NCBI GenBank assembly: GCA_017535325.1
Contig: JAFXUC010000029.1
Span: 78,878 to 142,877 of the forward strand
Direction: 5' to 3'
Source of the DNA: Bacteroidales bacterium
GTDB taxonomy: Bacteria > Bacteroidota > Bacteroidia > Bacteroidales > UBA3824
Length of the DNA stretch: 64,000 bases
Every line of letters begins with the position of its first letter. The first letter of the stretch is position 1. The position numbers were made by a program, and so were the translations under genes. Shown one piece after another: positions 29,430 to 38,086 of this stretch. The notes beneath the pieces were generated by a model. That model ran no database searches. It saw only the letters and a program-made list of their open reading frames with translations, and was not told the origin of the DNA.

Positions 29430-30512
29430 ATGAAAAATTTGTACAAATATATTTCAGTTTCTTTGTTGGCGTTTGCGGGATTAAACTCCTGCAAAAACGC
29501 TGACAAAGATTTTGAAGATTATGAAGGCGGCGTATCTGTTTACTTTGCCTACCAGACTCCGATAAGGACTTTGGTCATGGGCGAAGACACCTACAATACC
29601 GACCTCGACAATGCCCACATGTGTAAAATATCTGCTACTATGGGCGGCGCATACAAAGGCAAGAATATTACCGTAAACGTAGAAAAGGACGAATCGCTTC
29701 TTACTAACCTTTATTTTAAAGGCGGCGACAAAATTGAGTCTATGCCTGAAAATTATTACTCTCTGTCTTCTACAGCTATGAATTTTGACGGCAAAATGAC
29801 AGGCTCAATTACAGTAAGTCTTGCAGATGCGTTTTTTGAAGACGAAAAAGCCGTTACAGGCGGTTATGTAATACCTTTGGTTATCACCAGCCAGAGCGGT
29901 GCTGACCATATTAATACAGGTAAATATGATGAGAGTGTGTATTCGTCAGCTCCGCAACGCACCAATACTGACGCGTGGAAGGAAGCACCGAAAGACTACA
30001 CATTGTTCTGCATCAATTACATCAGCAAATATGAGGGCTATTTTATGCGCCGCATTACAAGTATCAATGGAAAGGACTCTATTCACGTGGTTGCACTGCC
30101 CGAACTGCCCGATTATCCTGTCGCAGTAGGCGATTTCCGCTATCAGCAGGGCAACGACTCTATTCGCAGGTATTATATCAGAAACGCCAACGAGCCTATT
30201 GTAAATACCAAGACTGTAAACCTCAACAAGGTAACATACGTTGCAGGTCTTGACGGAACTAATTACAATCTCGTTCTTGACTTTGCAACAGGAATGGTAT
30301 CTGCTCCTGACGGTGCGTCTTACACCGTTGAGAATGGCTCTTGCGTGTACAAAGACCATTCTGAAACGAAGGCGTGGGGCAACAAAGACCGCGACGGATT
30401 GTACCTCGATTATACCGTTATAGACGGCGAGAAAAAAATCCCCGTAAAGGAGACCCTCGTTTTGCAGCGTAGGGGCGTAGTTCTCAATACTTTTGAAACA
30501 GAAATCAAATAA
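29430..30512 (+). CDS. xusE: DUF1735-type surface glycan-binding lipoprotein (XusE-like)
   Basis: I start the gene at the ATG of 29430 (360 residues), because MKNLYKYISVSLLAFAGLNSC gives a proper lipoprotein signal with Cys 21, whereas the in-frame ATG at 29418 only adds four residues. The N-terminal third resembles the DUF1735 beta-sandwich of Bacteroidota surface glycan-binding proteins (segments such as VSVYFAYQTPIRTLVMGED and YVIPLVITSQSG). In xylan loci the gene in this position encodes a non-catalytic surface binding protein. Direct evidence of xylan binding is not visible in the sequence. Confidence 0.8.
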   Translation: MKNLYKYISVSLLAFAGLNSCKNADKDFEDYEGGVSVYFAYQTPIRTLVMGEDTYNTDLDNAHMCKISATMGGAYKGKNITVNVEKDESLLTNLYFKGGDKIESMPENYYSLSSTAMNFDGKMTGSITVSLADAFFEDEKAVTGGYVIPLVITSQSGADHINTGKYDESVYSSAPQRTNTDAWKEAPKDYTLFCINYISKYEGYFMRRITSINGKDSIHVVALPELPDYPVAVGDFRYQQGNDSIRRYYIRNANEPIVNTKTVNLNKVTYVAGLDGTNYNLVLDFATGMVSAPDGASYTVENGSCVYKDHSETKAWGNKDRDGLYLDYTVIDGEKKIPVKETLVLQRRGVVLNTFETEIK

Positions 30513-30522
30513 CGAAATCATT

Positions 30523-33186
30523 ATGAAACAATATAGATATTATTATTTGGCGGCACTTTCGCTGGGACTTTTGTCTTCTTGTGCCGACGATTTGACTCAG
30601 AATATGCCTGTCGAGAGCGTTCCGCTCTCTGTGCAGGTGATGGAGGAATTGAAAAATCTTGAGCCTTTGAAGTCATACAAGACGGCTTCCAATATGTCGC
30701 AGGATTTTAAAGTCGGCGGCGCGGTTTCTGCCGGGGAGTTCGCAAAAGGCGGCAATGTAGGTGCTTTGGCGGCTGCTAACCTTGACGAGATTACCACTAA
30801 AACAGAAATGTTGTATGGTAGTTGCATAGCAGACGACGGTACAATGGATTTTAGCAATGTCAATACTTTGGTTGATGCTGCAAAAAAAGCAAATGTAGGC
30901 GTTTTTGGTTCTGCTCTTGTTTGGAACTCGAACCAAAGACCGAATTATTATCAGGCTCTGTTTGAAAAAAGAGACGAAGAGATAAAAGAGGAAAAAAAGA
31001 AAGAACGCGAAGCAAGGGGAGGACAGACCGTTCAGGGTAGTGTTACGGATCTTGAAGCATCCCAGTTTGATAAAGTTTCTTGGCGTCCTGATGGCATAGC
31101 GGATAAAATTACTTTTAATGACGGTGTTATTGAAGTAAATAATCCTGAGGCTACCCCGAATTTTTGGGATGTGCAATACAATGTTGTCGGAGGTGTTAAT
31201 ACGAAAGCGGGTGTTAAATATACCGTTACTATTACAATGAAAGGTTCTACGGCAGGCAAAGCACATTATAAGGTCGGCAATTGGAGTGAAGGAAAAACTG
31301 GTGAAATTTCTTTTACTGATGATTGGTCGGATGTCGTAATTACAGGAACAGATTTCTTGGATATTGAGGGTGGATTCTTAATGTTGCAGCATGGAGATTT
31401 TGTAGGTACAGTTTACATTAAATCTGTAAAGATTGCTCATGAGGAAGAAATGATGATGCCAACAACCGAGGAAGTTGTAGATGTTGATGCAACTAAAATT
31501 ACTGCATTGGCATGGGATGGAACAGGAGATAACGCTAATGTTACTTTTAATGACGGTGTTGTTGCTATTGAAACTCCTCAAGCGGCAGAAAACTTTTGGA
31601 ATGTGCAGTATAATGTTGTCGGAGGTTTTAATACAAAAGCCGGTGTTAAATACGCAGTTGTTCTTAATATGAAAGGATCGTCAGCTGGTAAGGCTCATTA
31701 CAAAGTCGGCAATTGGAGTGAAGGAAAAACTGGTGAAATTTCTTTTACTGATGATTGGTCGGATGTCGTAATCACAGGAACCGATTTCTTTGATATTGAG
31801 GGTGGATTCTTAATGTTGCAACATGGTGATTTTGTAGGTACTGTTTATATCAAATCTGTAAAGGTGCTGCATTATGAGGAAGTTAAAGATGATGAACCTG
31901 CAACTATAGAGAAAAACATTGTTGAAAACAGCGATTGTGAAGGCTCAGAAAACGGAAATTATGTACTCCGTATACAAGGTGCTGGTGGCGATGTTAACGC
32001 ATCATTCACTGATGGCGGCAAAGACGGTAAATGTATTAAAATAGATGTCGCAGCAAAGACTGCTAATGCATGGGACAACCAGTTTTTTATTACAGTTCCT
32101 GATTATAAGGAGAAGTTTGATCCTACTGCAAATGTAACTCTTGTTATGGACGTAAAAGCGGCTGTTGCACAGAAGATTTCGGTTCAGACTCATGCTGCTG
32201 CGGGTGATTATACCGGCGGTTTTGGCGATATAAACGCAGAAACGGAGTGGAAAACCTTTACATTGAAGGGTTCTATGCCTAAACATGCAGAAAAAGGTCA
32301 GTCTTATTCTTTGGCTTTCAACCTTAACGACGGCGATGGTGTTACAAATACTTTCTATTTTGACAACATAAAACTTTTGGTAGAGGAAAAACTTCCCGCC
32401 GGAGAAATCGCTCCTGAGGAAAAAGCCGCTGTTCTTGTAAAGGCTATGGATTCATGGATTTTCAATATGATGGACAACACCTCTGGCTACGTAAAAGCAT
32501 GGGATATTGTTTCTGATCCGCTTTCTGACGGCGCAGTACAGAAGGACGGTATTTACGGACTTCAAAGCACTGAAAAACCGAATACAAAGAAAGAATATAA
32601 TGACGTATTCTTCTGGCAGGATTATCTCGGCGATGTAGATTATGTTCGTTATGCAGTATCGTCTGCCCGCAGACATTTTAAAGGTTCAAAAGAAGATTTG
32701 AAACTTTTCGTAAACGAGTACGGTCTTGACAGCGACGAGAAAAAATGTGCGAGCCTTGTAAACTGGGTTAACACATGGGAAAACGATACCGTAAAAATTG
32801 ATGGTATCGGCGTTCAGTTGCATCTTAACTGTTCTACCGATGCATCGGCAAACGAGCAGACTTTGAGCAAAGTTTCGACTATGTTGCAAACTTTGTCCGG
32901 CACAGGTAAACTTATAAGAATTTCTGAATTGGACATCAACTTTGTTGACAATTCAGGTTCTTCAATCAAAGCAAGTGATGTTTCTGACGCAGACATCAAT
33001 ACTTTGGCTGCATTCTATACGTCAGTAATCAGGACTTATCTTGCAAATGTTCCTGCTGGACAGCAGTACGGCATTTGTCAGTGGTCTCTTACAGACGAGA
33101 ACGGTTTGCCGAAAGGTCTTTGGACGGACAAATTCCTGCGTAAGCAGACGTTCAAAGGTTTTGCTGACGGTTTGAGCGGAAATTAG
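30523..33186 (+). CDS. GH10-fold lipoprotein with three inserted carbohydrate-binding modules and a degenerate active site
   Basis: The start is the ATG at 30523, 10 bases after xusE (887 residues); a TTG at 30493 inside xusE is unlikely. Lipobox LSSC leads into a GH10 barrel split by an insertion of about 440 residues. The insertion holds two near-identical CBM4/22-like modules (about 177-308 and 320-452) and a third module (about 465-620). The nucleophile is kept (E802 in RISELDI). The acid/base motif, normally WDxVNE, reads WDIVSD (W660 to D665), and the usual GHTLxWH reads GSALVWN (129-135). The intact paralogue at 33448 has both motifs. It sits where xyn10C lies in known loci, but may bind rather than cut xylan. 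Confidence 0.85.
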   Translation: MKQYRYYYLAALSLGLLSSCADDLTQNMPVESVPLSVQVMEELKNLEPLKSYKTASNMSQDFKVGGAVSAGEFAKGGNVGALAAANLDEITTKTEMLYGSCIADDGTMDFSNVNTLVDAAKKANVGVFGSALVWNSNQRPNYYQALFEKRDEEIKEEKKKEREARGGQTVQGSVTDLEASQFDKVSWRPDGIADKITFNDGVIEVNNPEATPNFWDVQYNVVGGVNTKAGVKYTVTITMKGSTAGKAHYKVGNWSEGKTGEISFTDDWSDVVITGTDFLDIEGGFLMLQHGDFVGTVYIKSVKIAHEEEMMMPTTEEVVDVDATKITALAWDGTGDNANVTFNDGVVAIETPQAAENFWNVQYNVVGGFNTKAGVKYAVVLNMKGSSAGKAHYKVGNWSEGKTGEISFTDDWSDVVITGTDFFDIEGGFLMLQHGDFVGTVYIKSVKVLHYEEVKDDEPATIEKNIVENSDCEGSENGNYVLRIQGAGGDVNASFTDGGKDGKCIKIDVAAKTANAWDNQFFITVPDYKEKFDPTANVTLVMDVKAAVAQKISVQTHAAAGDYTGGFGDINAETEWKTFTLKGSMPKHAEKGQSYSLAFNLNDGDGVTNTFYFDNIKLLVEEKLPAGEIAPEEKAAVLVKAMDSWIFNMMDNTSGYVKAWDIVSDPLSDGAVQKDGIYGLQSTEKPNTKKEYNDVFFWQDYLGDVDYVRYAVSSARRHFKGSKEDLKLFVNEYGLDSDEKKCASLVNWVNTWENDTVKIDGIGVQLHLNCSTDASANEQTLSKVSTMLQTLSGTGKLIRISELDINFVDNSGSSIKASDVSDADINTLAAFYTSVIRTYLANVPAGQQYGICQWSLTDENGLPKGLWTDKFLRKQTFKGFADGLSGN
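31273..31437 (+). repeat. Internal DNA repeat, copy A (CBM module 1)
   Basis: This segment is about 95% identical in DNA to 31705-31869, 432 bases (144 codons) downstream. I count eight differences over 160 bases, and only one changes an amino acid (Leu to Phe). It encodes VGNWSEGKTGEISFTDDW and onward to YIKSVK. A recent in-frame tandem duplication or gene conversion explains it. Confidence 0.85.
31705..31869 (+). repeat. Internal DNA repeat, copy B (CBM module 2)
   Basis: This is the partner of 31273-31437. Identity drops sharply upstream of both copies, where the modules are only related at the protein level. That points to conversion of the 3' half rather than a wholly new duplication. 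Confidence 0.85.
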
Positions 33187-33214
33187 TCAAAACAGAAGCA
33201 CAGTTAACTATAAG

Positions 33215-33258
33215 ATCCGGCGTTTTCTGCTGCAAAAGCGGAAACGCCGGATTTTTTT
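33215..33258 (+). terminator. Terminator of the Xus operon
   Basis: ATCCGGCGTTT and AAACGCCGGAT form a perfect 11-bp stem with a T run after it, 29 bases after the last gene of the operon. Confidence 0.88.
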
Positions 33259-33308
33259 ATTCTATATTAATTTAACGTAATCAATCGGTAGAAAAAATGT
33301 TAACTTTA

Positions 33309-33340
33309 TTTGATTAAACCGAAAATTGTTATTATCTTTG
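33309..33340 (+). promoter_or_regulatory. Promoter of the GH10/CE6-GH5 unit
   Basis: TTTG (33309-33312), a 20-base spacer and TATCTTTG (33333-33340) are an exact match to the Bacteroidota consensus. A leader of about 100 bases precedes the xylanase start. This separates the unit from the Xus operon upstream. Confidence 0.75.
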
Positions 33341-33447
33341 CAGCGTTAAATTTTACTATTCTGACGTTAAGAGCAATTTAATTTTACAGGTTATCGAAAT
33401 TTTCTGATTAAAAATAAATCAATTTATAAAAAAGTACATAAATTATT

Positions 33448-35286
33448 ATGAGAAATTTTTTCCTTTATTCCTTGGTTGCGGCTGCTGTTTTGGCAGGTTG
33501 CAGCAAAGAGGATAGCAAACCGGTCAATCCTTGGAATCCCAATGACGGTAAGGATACGTCTGCTGTTGAACCTACTCCGACGCCGACTCCTACTCCTGAA
33601 CCGACTCCTACTCCGGAGCCTGTTCCCTCGGATTTTGACGGGTCTAAATTCTTAAAAGAGTATATTGACAGAGCAAAACATCCGATATTCAAGTTTTCGG
33701 GCGCGTTGGCCGTTAATGAATTTCACGCCAACACTAACGGCATAAAGGATACTGTTTCTGTGCATTTTGACGAAATAGTTGCAGGAAACGCCATGAAATA
33801 CGGCTCTGTTGTTAACGGCAACGGTCAGATGAATTTCGACAACGTAAAGATGTTCTGTGCTGACGCAAAGGCGGCTAATCTTACTATTTACGGTCATACG
33901 CTCGCATGGCATTCGCAGCAACAGCCGGGCTATCTTTTGGGTCTTATGAAAGACAGAGTTGTTCAGGATCCGAACGCCGAACCCGTTGAAATAACCGACC
34001 TTTCTGTTGATTACAAGGGGATGTCCTCTTACAATATGTGGCACGGCGAGTTTCAAAATGCTGACAACAATGTTGATTACGATGTCAGGATTGAAAACGG
34101 ACTTCTGCATTGCGTAAACAAAAAAGAGGCTAAGCTGTTTTACAGTGTGCAGTATTTTATCGCTGACAATATTCCGACCGAAACCGGCGGCAATTATGAG
34201 GTTACGTTAAAGATAAAAGCGTCTGAGTCCTGCAAAATCACCTTTGTAATGGGCGGCTGGTCAAAGACTTTCAATACGAAAATAGACGTTTCTGAAACTA
34301 TGTCGGAAGTGAAGATTCCTGTTGAAAACCTTGCCGAGGGCGGCGGACATGTTATGTTGCAGTCCGGCGACTTTGTCGGCGATATTTGGGTTGAAAGCGT
34401 TAAAATCACGCATTGGGGCAGCGACAAGACCGTTCCGCTTACCGAAGAACAGAAACGCGACACCCTCAAATGGGCTATGGACAACTGGATTAAAGGCATG
34501 ATGGAGGCAACTGACGGTTTTGTAACGGCTTGGGATGCTGTAAACGAGGCACTTTCTGGCGGTGACAAAGACGGCGACGGAATCTGCGACTTGCAGAATT
34601 ACGAAAACAACAACATTTCCGACCCGTCAAATGTTTCGTCAGGAGTTTTCTATTGGCAGGCTTTCATGGGCGACCTTGAATATGTCCGCACTGTAATTGC
34701 CTCGGCAAGAAAGCATTACAAAGGAAATCCTGATGATTTGAAACTTTTTATCAACGACTACAACCTCGAAAGCGACTGGGACGACAACTGGAAAGTCAGA
34801 AGCCTTGTTGAATGGGTTAAAAGGTGGGAAGCCGACGGTGTAACCAAAATCGACGGACTCGGTACTCAGATGCACATCAGTTGCTACGAAAACGAACAGT
34901 TGCAAAAAAGTGCGGAAGACCATATCGTAAAGATGTTCCAGATAATGGCTAACTCCGGCAAACTCGTCCGTATCTCGGAACTTGACATGGGCTATGTCAG
35001 GGGCAGCAACAAATGGGCAGGTTCTATTGCAACAGAGCAGGTAACGGACGCAGAGCACAAAAAAATGGCTGACTTTTATAAGTTTATCATTAAAAAATAT
35101 TTTGAAATAGTTCCCCAGGCGCAGCAGTACGGTATTTGTCAGTGGTGTCTTACCGACGCGCCGGGAAAGATAACCGATCAGGGCGGTTGGCGTAACGGTC
35201 AGCCCGTCGGTATCTGGACTTTAGGGTTCAAGAAGAGAAAGGAGGCTTACAGAGGCTTCGCCGAAGGTCTTGCTGAAAGGGATTAA
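33448..35286 (+). CDS. GH10 endo-1,4-beta-xylanase lipoprotein with an inserted binding module
   Basis: The 612-residue product is an endo-xylanase placed on the cell surface or periplasmic face by a lipobox (LAGC). A linker of Pro-Thr repeats (about 40-58) follows WNPNDGKDTS. The GH10 barrel has H150 and H155 in YGHTLAWH, acid/base E367 in WDAVNEA and nucleophile E511 in RISELDM, so it looks active. One CBM4/22-like module (about 172-328, with HVMLQSGDFVGDIWVESVK) is inserted into the barrel at the same place as the three modules of the GH10-like protein upstream. Its stop lies 20 bases before the CE6-GH5 gene. Confidence 0.94.
   Translation: MRNFFLYSLVAAAVLAGCSKEDSKPVNPWNPNDGKDTSAVEPTPTPTPTPEPTPTPEPVPSDFDGSKFLKEYIDRAKHPIFKFSGALAVNEFHANTNGIKDTVSVHFDEIVAGNAMKYGSVVNGNGQMNFDNVKMFCADAKAANLTIYGHTLAWHSQQQPGYLLGLMKDRVVQDPNAEPVEITDLSVDYKGMSSYNMWHGEFQNADNNVDYDVRIENGLLHCVNKKEAKLFYSVQYFIADNIPTETGGNYEVTLKIKASESCKITFVMGGWSKTFNTKIDVSETMSEVKIPVENLAEGGGHVMLQSGDFVGDIWVESVKITHWGSDKTVPLTEEQKRDTLKWAMDNWIKGMMEATDGFVTAWDAVNEALSGGDKDGDGICDLQNYENNNISDPSNVSSGVFYWQAFMGDLEYVRTVIASARKHYKGNPDDLKLFINDYNLESDWDDNWKVRSLVEWVKRWEADGVTKIDGLGTQMHISCYENEQLQKSAEDHIVKMFQIMANSGKLVRISELDMGYVRGSNKWAGSIATEQVTDAEHKKMADFYKFIIKKYFEIVPQAQQYGICQWCLTDAPGKITDQGGWRNGQPVGIWTLGFKKRKEAYRGFAEGLAERD
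33568..33629 (+). repeat. Pro-Thr coding microrepeat in the xylanase linker
   Basis: Short imperfect repeats of CCGACG, CCTACT and related units encode a Pro-Thr/Pro-Glu linker between the lipid anchor and the GH10 domain. The copy number could vary between strains. Confidence 0.7.
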
Positions 35287-35306
35287 CAATGTAAACCAAT
35301 TATAAA

Positions 35307-38009
35307 ATGAAGAAAAAATTTTTTTTGATTTCGTGTTTAGCGGCGTTGTTTTTTGCCGCTTGCCACAAGGATGAGGACAAACCGGAGGTCAAGCCTTGGA
35401 ATCCTGATGAAGGAAAGGATACCTCAACCGTTGTTCCTCCTCAGCCTGAACCGGTTCCTGACGGCAAGATGTCTGTTTTCCTGTGTTTCGGACAGTCCAA
35501 CATGGAGGGCAACGCTGCTGTTGAGGAACAGGACAGAACCGGTATTCCCGACAATTTCAAGACGATGATTGTCGCAAACTGCGACGTTGAGCATTACGGT
35601 GCAAAGCGTTACACTTGGCGAAAGGCAGATCCGCCTTTGGCGCGTTTTACTACGGGGCTTACTCCGGCTGACTATTTCGGACGTAAGGTCGCTTCAAAAC
35701 TTCCTTCCGGCGAAAGGGTAGGAGTGGTGATGGTTGCAATCGGCGGTGCGTCAATTGAGGCCTTTGAAAAAGAGACTTGTGAGGCTTACTGCAACAAGTC
35801 CGACCATGCCGACTGGTACAAGGCTTATCTCAAAGAGTATGACAACAACCCTTACAAAACGCTTATTGACGCTGCGAAAGAGGCTCAGAAAAGCGGTGTT
35901 ATCAAAGGTATACTTCTTCATCAGGGAGAGACCAACAACACTGATCCGACATGGCCGGAACGTGTAAAGAAAATTTACGACAACATTATTGCCGACCTTG
36001 GTCTTAATCCGCAGAATTGTCCTCTGCTTGCAGGAGAAATGCTGCGTCAGGAGAACGGCGGAATTTGCTACGGTCATAATGAAGTTATCGCTAAACTTCC
36101 CGATGTTTTGCCTAATTCTTACGTTATTTCGTCCGAAGGCTGTGAAGGCAACGGTCAGGACGGTTTCCATTTCAACGCCGAAGGTTACAGAATCTTAGGT
36201 GAAAGGTACGCTTCAAAAATGCTTGCTCTTATGGGTATAGCCTCTGACGGCGAGTATGTCGGATTTCATGTTGAAGGACGTTTCTTGAAAGATATGAACG
36301 GACAAATTGTCAACCTTCACGGTTTCGGACAGACTTATAGTCCGTGGTTCAACGAGCAGGGAACTAAATGGAACGGCGAAGATGTTGAGGGTTGTCTAAA
36401 ATACAATCAGGGACTTATCCGCGACATTATGGACGCCGGCTGGGAAATGACATGGATGCGTCTTCACATGGATCCGCATTGGACGGTTAAGCAAAACAGT
36501 GGTTATAACGGCGAGGCTGTGGCTCATCTGTATTTCGACGAGACAAGGTTTAAAAAATATCTTGACGAGGTTTTTGTCCCGATGACGAAATTTTGTATTA
36601 ACAATTATAAATTGGCTGTTGTAATGCGTCCTCCGGGAGTTTGCGGCGATGGAGAATTAAAATACGGTGATGATTATCAAAAGTATCTGTTAAAAGTTTG
36701 GGGTATAGTTTCATCTCATCCGTATCTTAAAAATAATCCGTATGTTATGTTTGAACTCGCTAACGAGCCGGTTAGGTTTAATGGCGGCGACGAGAAGTAC
36801 AGCAAGTATTTTCAGGACGTAGTAGACCTTATCCGCACTAACTGCGAAAACGTAGTTTGGGTTCCTGGGCTTGCATATCAGCAGGATTACAAGGCTTTTG
36901 CCAATTATCCGATAAAAGGCAAGAATGTCGGTTATGCGGTTCACTGTTATCCGGGTTGGTACGGTTCGCCGGCACAAGTCAGTGCTGAGGAGTTCAACAC
37001 TCCGCTTGACGGAAACGAGGAAAAATTCCGTGCGGGTTTTGCTGCAAACGTAGGCTGTGTTGCAAGTTTCGCGCCTATTATTATAACGGAGATGGACTGG
37101 TCTCCGCACGAGTACAACGAAAACCATCACGTTGCGTGGGGAAGTTCTACAACCTCGGCTTTCGGCGAGCCTTTCAAGAGAATTGCTGACGAGTACGGAA
37201 ACGTCAGTTGGATGATTTTTACTTCACCGCATCTTTTGGCTAAATACAAAAATCATTCAAGTCTTGACGAAAGGTCGCAGAAATTTCTTGAAGATCCGGA
37301 GGCTTGTCCTACGGCGGCTTACAACTGGTACAAAGAATATGCCGGCGGCGAGGTCAGTCATGGAAAGGTTACAGGAATTGAGGTTTCTGCTCCTAATGCC
37401 GTAATGCAGGGTGCGTCGGTACGCATAAATGTGAAACTCAAATACGAGGACGGTTACAAAATTGCCACGACTGACGGACTGAGTTTTGAAATTGCTGACG
37501 CTGCTGTTCTTAAAGACTTGGGCGAAGGACGTTTTTCTGCCGAGACTATCGGTGAAACAACTGTGAAAGTAACCTGCGGTGATTTTTCTGAGGACGTAAA
37601 AATCAGTGTTGTAGGGCTGTTTGATTTGGCGACCTTCAATCCGAGCATTTATGAAACGGGAACCTTTGACCTTGAAACAAGAACTTTTACAACCGGACAG
37701 TACGGTTTTGCCGGCTGGAAATATGAGTCTCCTGTGGATTTGTCTGCATACAAGTATTTGGTTGTAGAAATGGAGGACTGTGAGGCACTCAATTCATACG
37801 AATTTTCGTTCCGGGTGTTTGATTCCGACAATTATTGGGGCGGTTGCGCTACGTATAAATTCGAGGGCAATACGACGGTTAAAGTTGAACTTGCCAAATT
37901 AGCAAAGGACGACGGAACAAAGATGGACGCTTCGCATGTTTATTGTGCAGGTTTTTGGTCAATCGGCAATGTGAAGGCTGTTATCAAGGAGATAAGATTT
38001 GAGAATTAG
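35307..38009 (+). CDS. Multidomain lipoprotein: CE6-like acetyl esterase fused to a GH5 glycosidase and C-terminal beta-sandwich domains
   Basis: The 900-residue product has a lipobox (FAAC), a linker with WNPDEGKDTS, a CE6/SGNH esterase (about 55-310; S64 in [10 protein letters not shown]-x-x-H in DGFHFNAEGY), and a GH5 barrel (about 320-680; acid/base E487 in ELANEPV, nucleophile E595 in ITEMDW). An Ig-like domain (about 690-770) and a CBM-like beta-sandwich (about 775-900) follow. It would deacetylate and cut xylan or an associated beta-glycan at the surface. The GH5 subfamily cannot be fixed from motifs alone. A strong terminator follows. Confidence 0.88.
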   Translation: MKKKFFLISCLAALFFAACHKDEDKPEVKPWNPDEGKDTSTVVPPQPEPVPDGKMSVFLCFGQSNMEGNAAVEEQDRTGIPDNFKTMIVANCDVEHYGAKRYTWRKADPPLARFTTGLTPADYFGRKVASKLPSGERVGVVMVAIGGASIEAFEKETCEAYCNKSDHADWYKAYLKEYDNNPYKTLIDAAKEAQKSGVIKGILLHQGETNNTDPTWPERVKKIYDNIIADLGLNPQNCPLLAGEMLRQENGGICYGHNEVIAKLPDVLPNSYVISSEGCEGNGQDGFHFNAEGYRILGERYASKMLALMGIASDGEYVGFHVEGRFLKDMNGQIVNLHGFGQTYSPWFNEQGTKWNGEDVEGCLKYNQGLIRDIMDAGWEMTWMRLHMDPHWTVKQNSGYNGEAVAHLYFDETRFKKYLDEVFVPMTKFCINNYKLAVVMRPPGVCGDGELKYGDDYQKYLLKVWGIVSSHPYLKNNPYVMFELANEPVRFNGGDEKYSKYFQDVVDLIRTNCENVVWVPGLAYQQDYKAFANYPIKGKNVGYAVHCYPGWYGSPAQVSAEEFNTPLDGNEEKFRAGFAANVGCVASFAPIIITEMDWSPHEYNENHHVAWGSSTTSAFGEPFKRIADEYGNVSWMIFTSPHLLAKYKNHSSLDERSQKFLEDPEACPTAAYNWYKEYAGGEVSHGKVTGIEVSAPNAVMQGASVRINVKLKYEDGYKIATTDGLSFEIADAAVLKDLGEGRFSAETIGETTVKVTCGDFSEDVKISVVGLFDLATFNPSIYETGTFDLETRTFTTGQYGFAGWKYESPVDLSAYKYLVVEMEDCEALNSYEFSFRVFDSDNYWGGCATYKFEGNTTVKVELAKLAKDDGTKMDASHVYCAGFWSIGNVKAVIKEIRFEN

Positions 38010-38031
38010 TGATTTTTCATTTTGTTTTTTT

Positions 38032-38073
38032 TAAAAAAAGCCGCTGGTGTTTTGGTTGACGGCGGCTTTTTTT
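38032..38073 (+). terminator. Terminator of the GH10/CE6-GH5 unit
   Basis: AAAAAAAGCCGC and GCGGCTTTTTTT form a 12-bp stem around a loop of about 17 bases. The next promoter (38051-38082) lies within the loop and the distal arm of this terminator. Confidence 0.85.
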
Positions 38074-38082
38074 GTATTTTTG
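38051..38082 (+). promoter_or_regulatory. Promoter of the DUF6057 gene, overlapping a terminator and adjoining the start codon
   Basis: TTTG (38051-38054), a 20-base spacer and TATTTTTG (38075-38082) match the consensus. The start codon of the gene begins 5 bases after the -7 box, so transcription should begin at or near the A of ATG, giving a leaderless mRNA. Confidence 0.65.
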
Positions 38083-38086
38083 CGGC

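Noticed and set aside
30523-33186. Frameshift as the cause of the odd GH10 motifs
   Set aside because: The frame is open throughout, the flanking GH10 blocks align well on both sides of each altered motif, and the changes are simple substitutions.
33568-33629. Short repeats that might suggest a CRISPR array
   Set aside because: They are Pro-Thr codons in frame within the xylanase linker, with no spacers.
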